DNA of 27,413 bases from a virus, in the IMG/VR virus record IMGVR_UViG_3300017960_000051, positions 1 to 27,413 of that record; one strand, given 5' to 3'. The position numbers and the translations under genes are program-made. This document shows positions 12,492 through 18,977 of the stretch, in pieces (within the stretch, counting starts at the first letter, position 1; every line of letters starts with the position of its first letter). A model generated the notes under the pieces. It was given only the letters and a program-made list of their open reading frames with translations. It was not told where the DNA came from and did no database searches.

Positions 12492-12507
12492 ATGCAAAGC
12501 ATTTTTT

Positions 12508-12981
12508 ATGGATCTATACACCTTTTTCAATACCTTTGTGGAAGCGGTGGCCAACGACAGCGAGCTGGACGCCTGGGCCCATATCAACTTTGAGCGCAGC
12601 GTCACAGTGTTTGCCGAGGTGGATGCGGCCGCGGATCCGGATGAGGATGACGATACGCCGTATGTGATTTTCGGGTCGCCGGGCAAATCGTTTCACCAGA
12701 GAAAAAGTCAGGTGGAATACTTCTTTGAAGGCTTCCTGTCTATCAACAAGGACGGATACAAGCTGCGCACCGAAGACAACGTTACCGAGGCCCTGGGCGT
12801 CAAGCTGGTATCGGAGTTTGTCGAGCACATCAAAAACGCCATGGTGGCGGCTTTGCCGGCGAATTTTACCTGCGGATTCACCGTTGAAACGGACACGGTG
12901 ACCCGGTTGCCGGAAATGTGCGGGTACCTGGATATCAATTTCACCCAGGATCTGACCATCGGCGAGGATCCAATGGAATAA
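12508..12981 (+). CDS. Putative tail terminator / minor tail protein (gpU/gpZ-like position)
   Basis: ATG 12508 is chosen over an in-frame ATG at 12472, which lies in the palindromic repeat. The product is 157 aa, starting MDLYTFFNTFVEAVAND, with an acidic loop (DPDEDDD) and a beta-rich C-terminus (LDINFTQDLTIGED). Tail-terminator proteins have this size, mixed alpha-beta make-up and place just before the tube gene. It would cap the tail tube and join it to the head. The ribosome site is poor. A head-completion protein is the main alternative. Confidence 0.6.
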   Translation: MDLYTFFNTFVEAVANDSELDAWAHINFERSVTVFAEVDAAADPDEDDDTPYVIFGSPGKSFHQRKSQVEYFFEGFLSINKDGYKLRTEDNVTEALGVKLVSEFVEHIKNAMVAALPANFTCGFTVETDTVTRLPEMCGYLDINFTQDLTIGEDPME

Positions 12982-12983
12982 AA

Positions 12984-13050
12984 GCGGTTTACGGTTCACG
13001 GTTAACGGTTTTTTTTAACCGGAAACTGAAAACCGTCAACTGTAAACCCA
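12984..13050. repeat. Palindromic heptameric repeat (GGTTNAC type)
   Basis: The left arm has GGTTTAC, GGTTCAC, GGTTAAC and GGTT; the right arm reads in complement as GGTTTAC, AGTTGAC, GGTTTTC, AGTTTCC and GGTT. Both have a 7-base period and are separated by a T-run. The sequence differs from the TTCAAGG family but has the same architecture. Confidence 0.75.
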
Positions 13051-13070
13051 AATTACGGAGTAATTTTATC

Positions 13071-14015
13071 ATGGCACAACAAACAGGAGCAAATGTAAAA
13101 GTAATGATCGGCGAGGAGAGCTCGTACAAGACCGTGGCAACAGCCGGTTTTATACTGCCGGTGAACAGTTGCGGTGTGAAGGGTCTGCAGGCGCTTTCCA
13201 CCGCCCAGACGCTGACCGGCACCCGCAACCCGGTGGCGCCCTTTGCCGGCAACCGGGACGTGTCCGGACCCATCGTGGTGCCGGCGGACTCGCTGGCCAT
13301 GCCGTACTGGCTGCAAAAGATGTTCGGCGACCCGGCCACCACCGGATCGGACCCCTACACCCACGAGTACAAGATCGGCTCCACCATGCCGTCTTTTACT
13401 CTGGAAGAACAATTTCTCGACCTGGCCACCGACAAGTATGCCCGGTTTCTCGGCTGTGTGGTGTCCGGCTGGTCCATGGCCGTGGGTGGGGACGGTGAGC
13501 TGGTGAGCAATATCGATGTGGTGGGCGCATCTGAAACGCTGGAAAACAGCTCGTTTGACGCCGACCCGGACACCATATCGCTGGCCCGGGTGGAAAACTT
13601 CCAGGCGGGCCTTACCGAAGGCGGCGGCGCCCTGTCCAACGCCCGCGAAGTGTCGTTTTCCGTAAATTTCGGACTGGATACCGACCAGTTTGTCATCGGC
13701 GGATCCGGCGTGCGCGGCAGCATACCGGTGGGGATCGTGGGCGTGACCGGCAACCTGAAAACCCTGTTCGAGGATTCGACCCTGCTGGACAAGGCCATTG
13801 CCGGCACCGAGTCGAGCCTGAAGATCACCGTCACCGGCAGTGCCAGCTCCATTCTGGAGGTGGAGTTCCAGGAGCTGCGCTACGAGCGAAATTCTCCGGA
13901 TGTGCCCGGTCCCCAGGGTCTGCTGGTAGACCTGAACTTTCAGGGATATTACACCGACGGGTCGGAAGCCAGCGCCATTGTGGCCAGGGTGACCAACGGG
14001 GTGGAAAGTTATTAA
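13071..14015 (+). CDS. Major tail tube protein
   Basis: The start is ATG 13071 with GGAG at 13057-13060; an upstream in-frame extension to 12918 runs through the preceding gene and repeat and is discarded. The 314 aa protein fits tail tube proteins of the Phage_tube_2 type: an ANVKVMIGEESSYKTV start, then TGTRNPVAPFAGNRDVSG and repeated two-domain beta structure (residues about 20-160 and 170-310). The strand-rich C-terminus ends VDLNFQGYYTDGSEASA. Hexamer rings of it build the tube around the tape measure. The order before the chaperone pair is normal. Confidence 0.88.
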   Translation: MAQQTGANVKVMIGEESSYKTVATAGFILPVNSCGVKGLQALSTAQTLTGTRNPVAPFAGNRDVSGPIVVPADSLAMPYWLQKMFGDPATTGSDPYTHEYKIGSTMPSFTLEEQFLDLATDKYARFLGCVVSGWSMAVGGDGELVSNIDVVGASETLENSSFDADPDTISLARVENFQAGLTEGGGALSNAREVSFSVNFGLDTDQFVIGGSGVRGSIPVGIVGVTGNLKTLFEDSTLLDKAIAGTESSLKITVTGSASSILEVEFQELRYERNSPDVPGPQGLLVDLNFQGYYTDGSEASAIVARVTNGVESY

Positions 14016-14060
14016 AAAAAGGGTTTAAGGATTCGGAGGTTCAAGGGGTCAAGGGAAAGG
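14016..14060 (+). repeat. TTCAAGG-type repeat arm before the chaperone gene
   Basis: Blocks GGGTTTAA, GGATTCGG, AGGTTCAA, GGGGTCAA and GGGAAAGG lie directly before ATG 14068. GGAAAGGA at the end can act as ribosome site. Only one arm of the palindrome is present. Confidence 0.7.
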
Positions 14061-14067
14061 ATGAAAC

Positions 14068-14373
14068 ATGAGCAGAAAAGTGAAGGTCGGTGATAACGAA
14101 TTATCCGTCCGGGGACTCAAGCGCAAAGAGATTAAAGCCTTAAAGAAAAAAGGATATGAAATCGGCAAGCTAAAAATTGAGCAGGTCGATGATTTGATCG
14201 ATGAGATTTTACCTATGATTTTCAACAAAAAGGACGTTGAGCTCATCGAAGACTCTCCCTACAAGGTTAGCGTTCAGATCTGGACGGCGATTTTAAAAGA
14301 AACCTACGGATCGGCGGGAGAGGAAAAAAACTCGTCAGCGTCTGGGGCTGGTTCTCAGACAGAGAAAGAATAG
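14068..14373 (+). CDS. Tail assembly chaperone, gpG-like (101 aa, unshifted product)
   Basis: The protein is Lys-rich (GLKRKEIKALKKKGYEIGKL), helical and of the size expected for the first tail assembly chaperone. It lies between tube and tape-measure genes, where G/GT-type pairs occur. In lambda most ribosomes make gpG, and a few shift to make gpGT. A canonical slippery heptamer is found at 14325-14331 near the 3' end. The protein would coat the tape measure before tube polymerisation and then be released. Confidence 0.85.
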   Translation: MSRKVKVGDNELSVRGLKRKEIKALKKKGYEIGKLKIEQVDDLIDEILPMIFNKKDVELIEDSPYKVSVQIWTAILKETYGSAGEEKNSSASGAGSQTEKE

Positions 14374-14726
14374 AGTACTGCAAGGTCTGCGCCAAACCGC
14401 AAGAGGTTTGCCGGATCTGTGAATATGGCATTCCGCCGCCCCTGATGGATGAAAACGAAGACGCCTGGGATCTGTGGGTCGAGGTGCAAACCCAGTGGCG
14501 GGGATCCGGCACGGGGCTGGATTACCACATGGTGTACCGCGAGGCGGAGCGACTGGAAATCGAGCTGACGCCCTGCACCATGAAAAAAATTAAATGCCTG
14601 GAGGCACATATACTCGGGAAACAACATGCTGAAAGTCACCGTTCGCGGGCTGAAAAACCTGCAAAAAGACCTGAAGGCCGAGACCGGACGGCAACAAAGA
14701 GCCCTCACCACCGCGATCAAGGTTGA
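14068..14726 (+). CDS. Tail assembly chaperone frameshift product, gpGT-like (about 219 aa by -1 shift)
   Basis: A -1 shift at A AAA AAC (14325-14331) moves from the gpG frame into an open frame running to 14726 without a stop. The shifted part (about 131 aa) has SVWGWFSDRERIEYC, two CXXC motifs (CKVC and CRIC) and VQTQWRGSGTGLDYHMVY, the QWR-G-GLDY pattern of the DUF1799/gpT-type extension. The T part recruits the tube protein while the G part holds the tape measure. The extension overlaps the next gene by 101 bases. The Lys/Arg-rich tail is probably disordered. Confidence 0.85.
14325..14331 (+). promoter_or_regulatory. -1 programmed ribosomal frameshift site (A AAA AAC)
   Basis: In the gpG frame the codons are GAA AAA AAC, the classic X-XXY-YYZ heptamer. 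After slippage the next codon is CTC at 14331-14333. The two frames differ by exactly -1 and the new frame is open for 131 codons. I did not identify a clear downstream pseudoknot by eye. Confidence 0.88.
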
Positions 14727-15231
14727 GGGTTTTCGGCTTAGAAAGGCGCTGGTCAGGGAGATCAAAAAGGGCGCTCCCGGCGGAAAGAGGTTTGCCGGAC
14801 TGACCTGGCTGGCCCGGGCCTGGCACCAGGGCAAAGCCAACTGGCGGGCCAACAAGCCGCTGGCCGGACTGACTAAAGGCATTTTTTCTCATTTTGACCG
14901 GGCTTCCATGGCGGTGGAGGTCGGCTGGGTGGGACCGCGGTCGTCAGTCACCATGAAACGCCTGGCCAAACAGCACCAGGAAGGGTTCACCGGTCCGCTG
15001 GGATCGGGAAAGTACTCCGGCAGTTTTAAACGTGAATTTTTTGCGTCCAGGGCCGCCAAAATGACCGGGCGGTCAAAAGGCCGCAAGTATCTGTTTTTAA
15101 GAAAAACAACACAGAGTTTTCGCACCCCGGCCCGGCCCATCATGGAGCCGTTCTGGGATATGCACGAAAAAGAGGTGTGGCCGAATGTTCGGCGCAACTT
15201 CAGGCTGAAGATGCAGGGAAAGAGAATATGA
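14626..15231 (+). CDS. Tail completion or minor tail protein (HK97 gp10/gpZ-like candidate)
   Basis: 201 aa, strongly basic, starting MLKVTVRGLKNLQKDLKAE. It has a conserved-looking N-terminal helix, then KRFAGLTWLARAW, and a C-terminal TPARPIMEPFWDMHEKEVWP. The RP-I-P-W ending resembles tail-completion proteins of the gp10/gpZ type, which close the head-tail joint. Its place between chaperone and tape measure is unusual for that group, which is normally before the tube gene. The start overlaps the shifted chaperone frame by 101 bases. Virion morphogenesis protein is the broad safe label. Confidence 0.6.
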   Translation: MLKVTVRGLKNLQKDLKAETGRQQRALTTAIKVEGFRLRKALVREIKKGAPGGKRFAGLTWLARAWHQGKANWRANKPLAGLTKGIFSHFDRASMAVEVGWVGPRSSVTMKRLAKQHQEGFTGPLGSGKYSGSFKREFFASRAAKMTGRSKGRKYLFLRKTTQSFRTPARPIMEPFWDMHEKEVWPNVRRNFRLKMQGKRI

Positions 15232-15360
15232 AAAAAGGGTTCAAGGGTTCAAGGATTCAAGGATTCGAGTGGTGGTGTCGCTTTGCTCCATCTTTTTTAA
15301 AATAGGCAGAATTCCTTCCCTCGATCCCTCGAACCCTGGAATCCTTGAACCCTTAAAAAA
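15231..15360. repeat. Palindromic intergenic element, copy B
   Basis: The arms are GGGTTCAA, GGGTTCAA, GGATTCAA, GGATTCGA on the left and the complementary CTCGATCC, CTCGAACC, CTGGAATC, CTTGAACC on the right. The centre (15271-15289) is the reverse complement of the centre of copy A, with one mismatch. The two copies therefore lie in opposite orientation about 2.8 kb apart. Confidence 0.8.
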
Positions 15361-15380
15361 ACACGGAGTGTTTTATTTTA

Positions 15381-17228
15381 ATGGATCATAAACTTGAAAT
15401 CGTTTTAGCTGCCAGGGACATCACCGGGCAGGCATTTACAAAACTGCAGGGCCGCATGACCGCGCTGACCAAGTCGGTGTTTTCGCTGAAGGGCGGACTG
15501 GTGGCCCTGGCCGGCGCGGCCGGGATGAAAATGGCGGCCACCGCCGCTCTGGACGTGGCGGCCTCGTTCGAGCAGATGGAAGTCAAACTGGATGCCCTGA
15601 CCAAAGGCAAAGGCCAGGAGACCCTGGACAAGATCAACGCCTGGGCTCTTGAAATGCCGGTAAACACCCGAAAGGCGGTGGACACGTTTGCCATGATGCA
15701 GGCCATGGGATTGGACCCCACCATCGACAAGATGCAGACCCTGGTGGATGTGTCCAGCATTTTCGGCGAAGATACCATGCCGAGAGTGGCGCGTGCACTG
15801 GGCCAGATGGCCACCTTGGGAAAGCTGTCCGCCGAGGAGCTCAATCAGATGTCCGAGGCCGGCATCAATGCGCGTAAATACCTCACCGAAGCATTCGGCA
15901 TGACGGTGGAGGAGCTGAAAAAATCCCAGGTGTCCATCGAGGAGATCATCGACGCCATCTGGCAAGGGCTGGATGCCGATTTCGGAGGGGCGGCCAAAAA
16001 GGCCCAGGACTCCTGGCAGGGCATGGTGGCCACCTTCAAATCCTACCTGGAAGAGATACTCAAACAGGTTATGGACGCTGGGGTGTTCGAGGTCATCAAG
16101 AGTCATTTAAAAGAAATAAACGACGGGCTGAAAGAATGGATTGCCAGCAACCAGGAGCTCATCAAGCAAAAAGTGCCCGAGTACCTGAATGCCATCGGCA
16201 CCGGTCTGCGGTTCATCGGTGAGACGTTTTCCATCATTGTTCAGACCGGCAGAAACCTGGACGAGGTGCTGGGGATCAGTGCGGCCTATCGAAGTATCCA
16301 GGATTTTAAAAAAGCCTTTGCCGAAATCGGGGCGGTGCTGTCCGGAGAAAAGGACTGGAACACCGGCCTGCCTACCGGCGCCGCTGACCGGGTGACCGAA
16401 GAGTTCGACAACCTTCACCAGGCATACACCACCGTGATCAGCGATACCGACCAGCTTGGCACCCAAACCAGGGCGGCCACAGCGGCTTTTGATGAATATG
16501 ACCGGATGATACAAAAATTCAATCAGGAGCTGGACGGCATGGCACTGGCAGCCACCGAGTATGCAGCACCGGCCGTCGATGAGCTGGACCGGATGATAGC
16601 GGAATTTACCGACGAGTTGAACGGTGCGGCGCTGGCGGCCACCGATTATTCCGATCAGATTGCCGACGCCATGAAGGATTCGGCGGAAGAAGCGGCAGCC
16701 GCTTTTGAGAATTTGAAAGACAGCCTGGAGTCCGGCCTGGTCGATACCTTGGCGGACATCGTGACCGGCGCCAAAACCGCCAAGGAAGCATTCAGGGACT
16801 TCGCCCGCAGTACGCTCAAATGGATGATCAAGCTGATTATGCAGCAGGCCGTGTCATCCCTTTTTTCCAATTTCAGTTTTTCCACCAACGCCCAGGGTAA
16901 CGTGTACGATCAATCCGGCCTGGTTCCCTTTGCCAGGGGCGGGGTGGTCCACCGCCCGGCCATTTTTCCATTTGCCTCTGGAATAGGTTTGATGGGCGAA
17001 GCCGGCCCGGAGGCCATTCTGCCCCTGACCCGCACTTCAGGCGGGGACTTGGGTGTCAAGACCGAAGGCGGGACCGGGGGCGTTACCAATAACTTTAACA
17101 TCATGGCCATCGATTCCAGGAGCTTCGAAGAAGTGGTGCGGAGAAACCCCAGCGCCGTCGTCAATGTGGTCGGCGATGCCATGATCGGGAATACGCCGCT
17201 AAGAGATATCATGAGGAGAACGCTTTAA
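15381..17228 (+). CDS. Tail tape measure protein
   Basis: 615 aa. The N-terminus (MDHKLEIVLAARDITGQAF), a tape-measure core with LGQMATLGKLSAEELNQMSE and INARKYLTEAFGMTVEEL, a central hydrophobic helix near residues 37-55 and a lambda gpH-like C-terminus with GLMGEAGPEAILPLTR support the call. Residues about 372-425 contain two copies of a unit of about 28 residues (DRMIQKFNQELDG and DRMIAEFTDELNG), an internal duplication that would lengthen the tail. By the usual 0.15 nm per residue a tail of roughly 90 nm is expected (inference). GGAG lies before ATG. Confidence 0.92.
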   Translation: MDHKLEIVLAARDITGQAFTKLQGRMTALTKSVFSLKGGLVALAGAAGMKMAATAALDVAASFEQMEVKLDALTKGKGQETLDKINAWALEMPVNTRKAVDTFAMMQAMGLDPTIDKMQTLVDVSSIFGEDTMPRVARALGQMATLGKLSAEELNQMSEAGINARKYLTEAFGMTVEELKKSQVSIEEIIDAIWQGLDADFGGAAKKAQDSWQGMVATFKSYLEEILKQVMDAGVFEVIKSHLKEINDGLKEWIASNQELIKQKVPEYLNAIGTGLRFIGETFSIIVQTGRNLDEVLGISAAYRSIQDFKKAFAEIGAVLSGEKDWNTGLPTGAADRVTEEFDNLHQAYTTVISDTDQLGTQTRAATAAFDEYDRMIQKFNQELDGMALAATEYAAPAVDELDRMIAEFTDELNGAALAATDYSDQIADAMKDSAEEAAAAFENLKDSLESGLVDTLADIVTGAKTAKEAFRDFARSTLKWMIKLIMQQAVSSLFSNFSFSTNAQGNVYDQSGLVPFARGGVVHRPAIFPFASGIGLMGEAGPEAILPLTRTSGGDLGVKTEGGTGGVTNNFNIMAIDSRSFEEVVRRNPSAVVNVVGDAMIGNTPLRDIMRRTL

Positions 17229-17285
17229 AAAAATGAACATCGAACATCGAACGCCCAACATCGAACGATGAATAAAATAAAAACC
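17228..17285 (+). repeat. GAACATC heptameric repeat
   Basis: GAACATC, GAACATC, GAACGCC, CAACATC and GAACGAT blocks follow the tape-measure stop. This is a fourth sequence family with a 7-base period, found only in this spacer. Confidence 0.7.
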
Positions 17286-17299
17286 AAAAAAGGGCCCAA

Positions 17300-17890
17300 A
17301 TGAGCACTTACCCGGAGTCACCTAAACCGATATACCCGCTCATTGTCGAGCCGGAATTCAAAACCCTGATATCCGGTTTTGACGGCGGCGGAGAGCAGCG
17401 CCGGCAAAAACAGCTGTTTCCCAAATATAATGTGACGGTGAATTACGGTGCGCTGTCCGAAACCGACATGCAGACCCTGTGGGATTTTTATCTGGCCCGC
17501 AAGGGGGCATACGAGGCGTTTTATATCTACGACCTGGCGCTTTTGGCGAGTATATCGCCGAATCACGACGGCCAGTATGTCGGTACCGGGGACGCGTCCA
17601 CCGAGGTGTTCGACATCCCGGGCCGATCCACGTCATCGCAGGTGATTTATATCGATGGCGTGGAGCAGACCCTTACCACCGATTACGTGATTTTGAACGG
17701 CGGCGGGGAGTCCAGTGCCGACCGCGTGGACTTTGTCAGCCCGCCTGCTGCCGGCGAAGTCGTTACAGCGGATTTTACCGGGTTTCTGAGGATCCGGGCA
17801 CGTTTTGCCGAGGATAAGCTGTCCCGGGAGCTGTTTATGACCAATTTATTTAGATATGGCATCCAATTAAAGGGGCTGAAAGCGGCCTAA
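17300..17890 (+). CDS. DUF2460 family tail protein
   Basis: 196 aa. Typical features are the N-terminal YPLIVEPEFKTLISGFDGG, QLFPKYNVTVNYGALSETDM, the LWDFYLARKGAYEAFYIYD segment and the C-terminal ARFAEDKLSRELFMTNLFRY. Family members occur right after the tape measure in lambda-like phages and in gene transfer agents, where they form the distal tail ring, analogous to lambda gpM or a Dit. ATG 17300 is preceded by GGGCCC rather than a good Shine-Dalgarno sequence. The next gene begins 19 bases further on. Confidence 0.88.
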   Translation: MSTYPESPKPIYPLIVEPEFKTLISGFDGGGEQRRQKQLFPKYNVTVNYGALSETDMQTLWDFYLARKGAYEAFYIYDLALLASISPNHDGQYVGTGDASTEVFDIPGRSTSSQVIYIDGVEQTLTTDYVILNGGGESSADRVDFVSPPAAGEVVTADFTGFLRIRARFAEDKLSRELFMTNLFRYGIQLKGLKAA

Positions 17891-17909
17891 AAAAAAGGGG
17901 AGTGTTTTA

Positions 17910-18530
17910 TTGAAGTCTTTTGATTCCAATATTACCGCCGAGCTGGCCAAGGAGATCGCGGCATCGTTTTTTATGATCGATATGCAGTTTGCCTCTACCT
18001 ACCGGTACACGGACTGCGATATTGATATGTATCACGGCGGCAACAAGTACAGCTCATTTCCCTTTTCCATCGGCAACGTGGTCAATTCGGCCGGGATGAG
18101 CGTGGACAGCCTGGAACTGAACTTTTCCAACGTGGACCTGACCTTTTCGTCCATTTTGCTCAATGAAGATGTGGCAAGCAAAACGTGCATCCTGTCGTTT
18201 TTTATGGTGTCCGCCGATTACACCATTATCGCGGCCGAAGAACTGTTCCGGGGTCTGGTGGGTGAATGGGAGCTTACCGAGGAAAAATGCCGGATCAAGC
18301 TGGTCAATGAATTCGTGCTGTGGTCCAAGCGCACGCTGCGAACGTGCCAGGCGTCCTGCCCCTGGGAGTTCAAGGGCACGGAGTGCGGCTACAGCGGCGG
18401 CGAAACCTGGTGCGATCAGTCGTATGATCGCTGTCAGGCGCTTTCCAACACGGACAACTACGGCGGGTTTCGCTTTTTGCCGTCTCTGGAGGAAAAGAAG
18501 ATCTGGTGGGGGAGAACGCAGAATGCGTAA
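17910..18530 (+). CDS. Tail hub protein with Cys cluster (gpL / DUF2163-like)
   Basis: TTG 17910 is chosen because GGGGAG (17897-17902) stands 7 bases upstream. The product is 206 aa. A beta-rich N-terminal part (residues about 20-130) is followed by C146, C150, C159, C168 and C175 with CPWEFKGTECGYSGG, the pattern of the minor tail protein L family, whose lambda member carries an iron-sulfur cluster. It should sit at the tail hub between the Dit-like ring and gpJ. The DUF2460-DUF2163-NlpC order is shared with gene transfer agents. Confidence 0.82.
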   Translation: MKSFDSNITAELAKEIAASFFMIDMQFASTYRYTDCDIDMYHGGNKYSSFPFSIGNVVNSAGMSVDSLELNFSNVDLTFSSILLNEDVASKTCILSFFMVSADYTIIAAEELFRGLVGEWELTEEKCRIKLVNEFVLWSKRTLRTCQASCPWEFKGTECGYSGGETWCDQSYDRCQALSNTDNYGGFRFLPSLEEKKIWWGRTQNA

Positions 18531-18533
18531 TAG

Positions 18534-18571
18534 AAAAGGATTCAAGGATTCAAGGGGTCAAGGAATCAAGT
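18534..18571 (+). repeat. TTCAAGG-type repeat arm before the NlpC-like gene
   Basis: Blocks GGATTCAA, GGATTCAA, GGGGTCAA, GGAATCAA precede the GTG start at 18570. AAGGGG or AAGGA inside the repeat is the only ribosome site available. Confidence 0.7.
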
Positions 18572-18977
18572 GAAGGATAAAAAACCATTATCTGAAATCA
18601 CCGGAAAGTACATCGGCAAATCGTTTTCCGAGATGCCGTGCATGCACCTGATGCACGGCATATATGCGGATCTGGGCTTTGATGCGCCGGACAGCTTCGG
18701 CAGTCTGACCCTGGACAATTACCAGGAGTATTTCAGGGCCAACCCCAAACTTACCCAGGCCCGGATGCTGCAGCTCATCAAAAGCCTGGGGCGGCCGGCG
18801 GATATTGACCGGCTGAAAATATTCGACCTGGTGGTGGTGATGCAGCCCGACCGGGTGATTTTCCCGGCCGTGTATGTGGGCAAAAAAATGATTATGTCGT
18901 CGTTTGCCAGGCACGGCGTGGCGGTGTTTCACCTGGGAAAGTTCAACCGGCCTATCATGGCCCGGAGATTGATATAA
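18570..18977 (+). CDS. NlpC/P60-like tail protein (gpK-like), probably lacking the catalytic His
   Basis: GTG 18570 gives 135 aa. YIGKSFSEMPCMHLMHGIY matches the N-terminal part of phage NlpC/P60 proteins, with C24 in the nucleophile position. DLVVVMQP and AVYVGKKMIMSSFARHGVAV match the following strands, but where the family normally has His before the V-G-I-Y strand this protein has Pro99. The fold is probably kept and the peptidase activity may be lost. It would be part of the tail tip, next to gpJ. The start is in a repeat. The stop overlaps the next start (TAATG). Confidence 0.72.
   Translation: MKDKKPLSEITGKYIGKSFSEMPCMHLMHGIYADLGFDAPDSFGSLTLDNYQEYFRANPKLTQARMLQLIKSLGRPADIDRLKIFDLVVVMQPDRVIFPAVYVGKKMIMSSFARHGVAVFHLGKFNRPIMARRLI

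Noticed and set aside
12918-13070. N-terminal extension of the tail tube gene
   Set aside because: It runs through the end of the preceding gene and the GGTTNAC repeat; ATG 13071 has a ribosome site.
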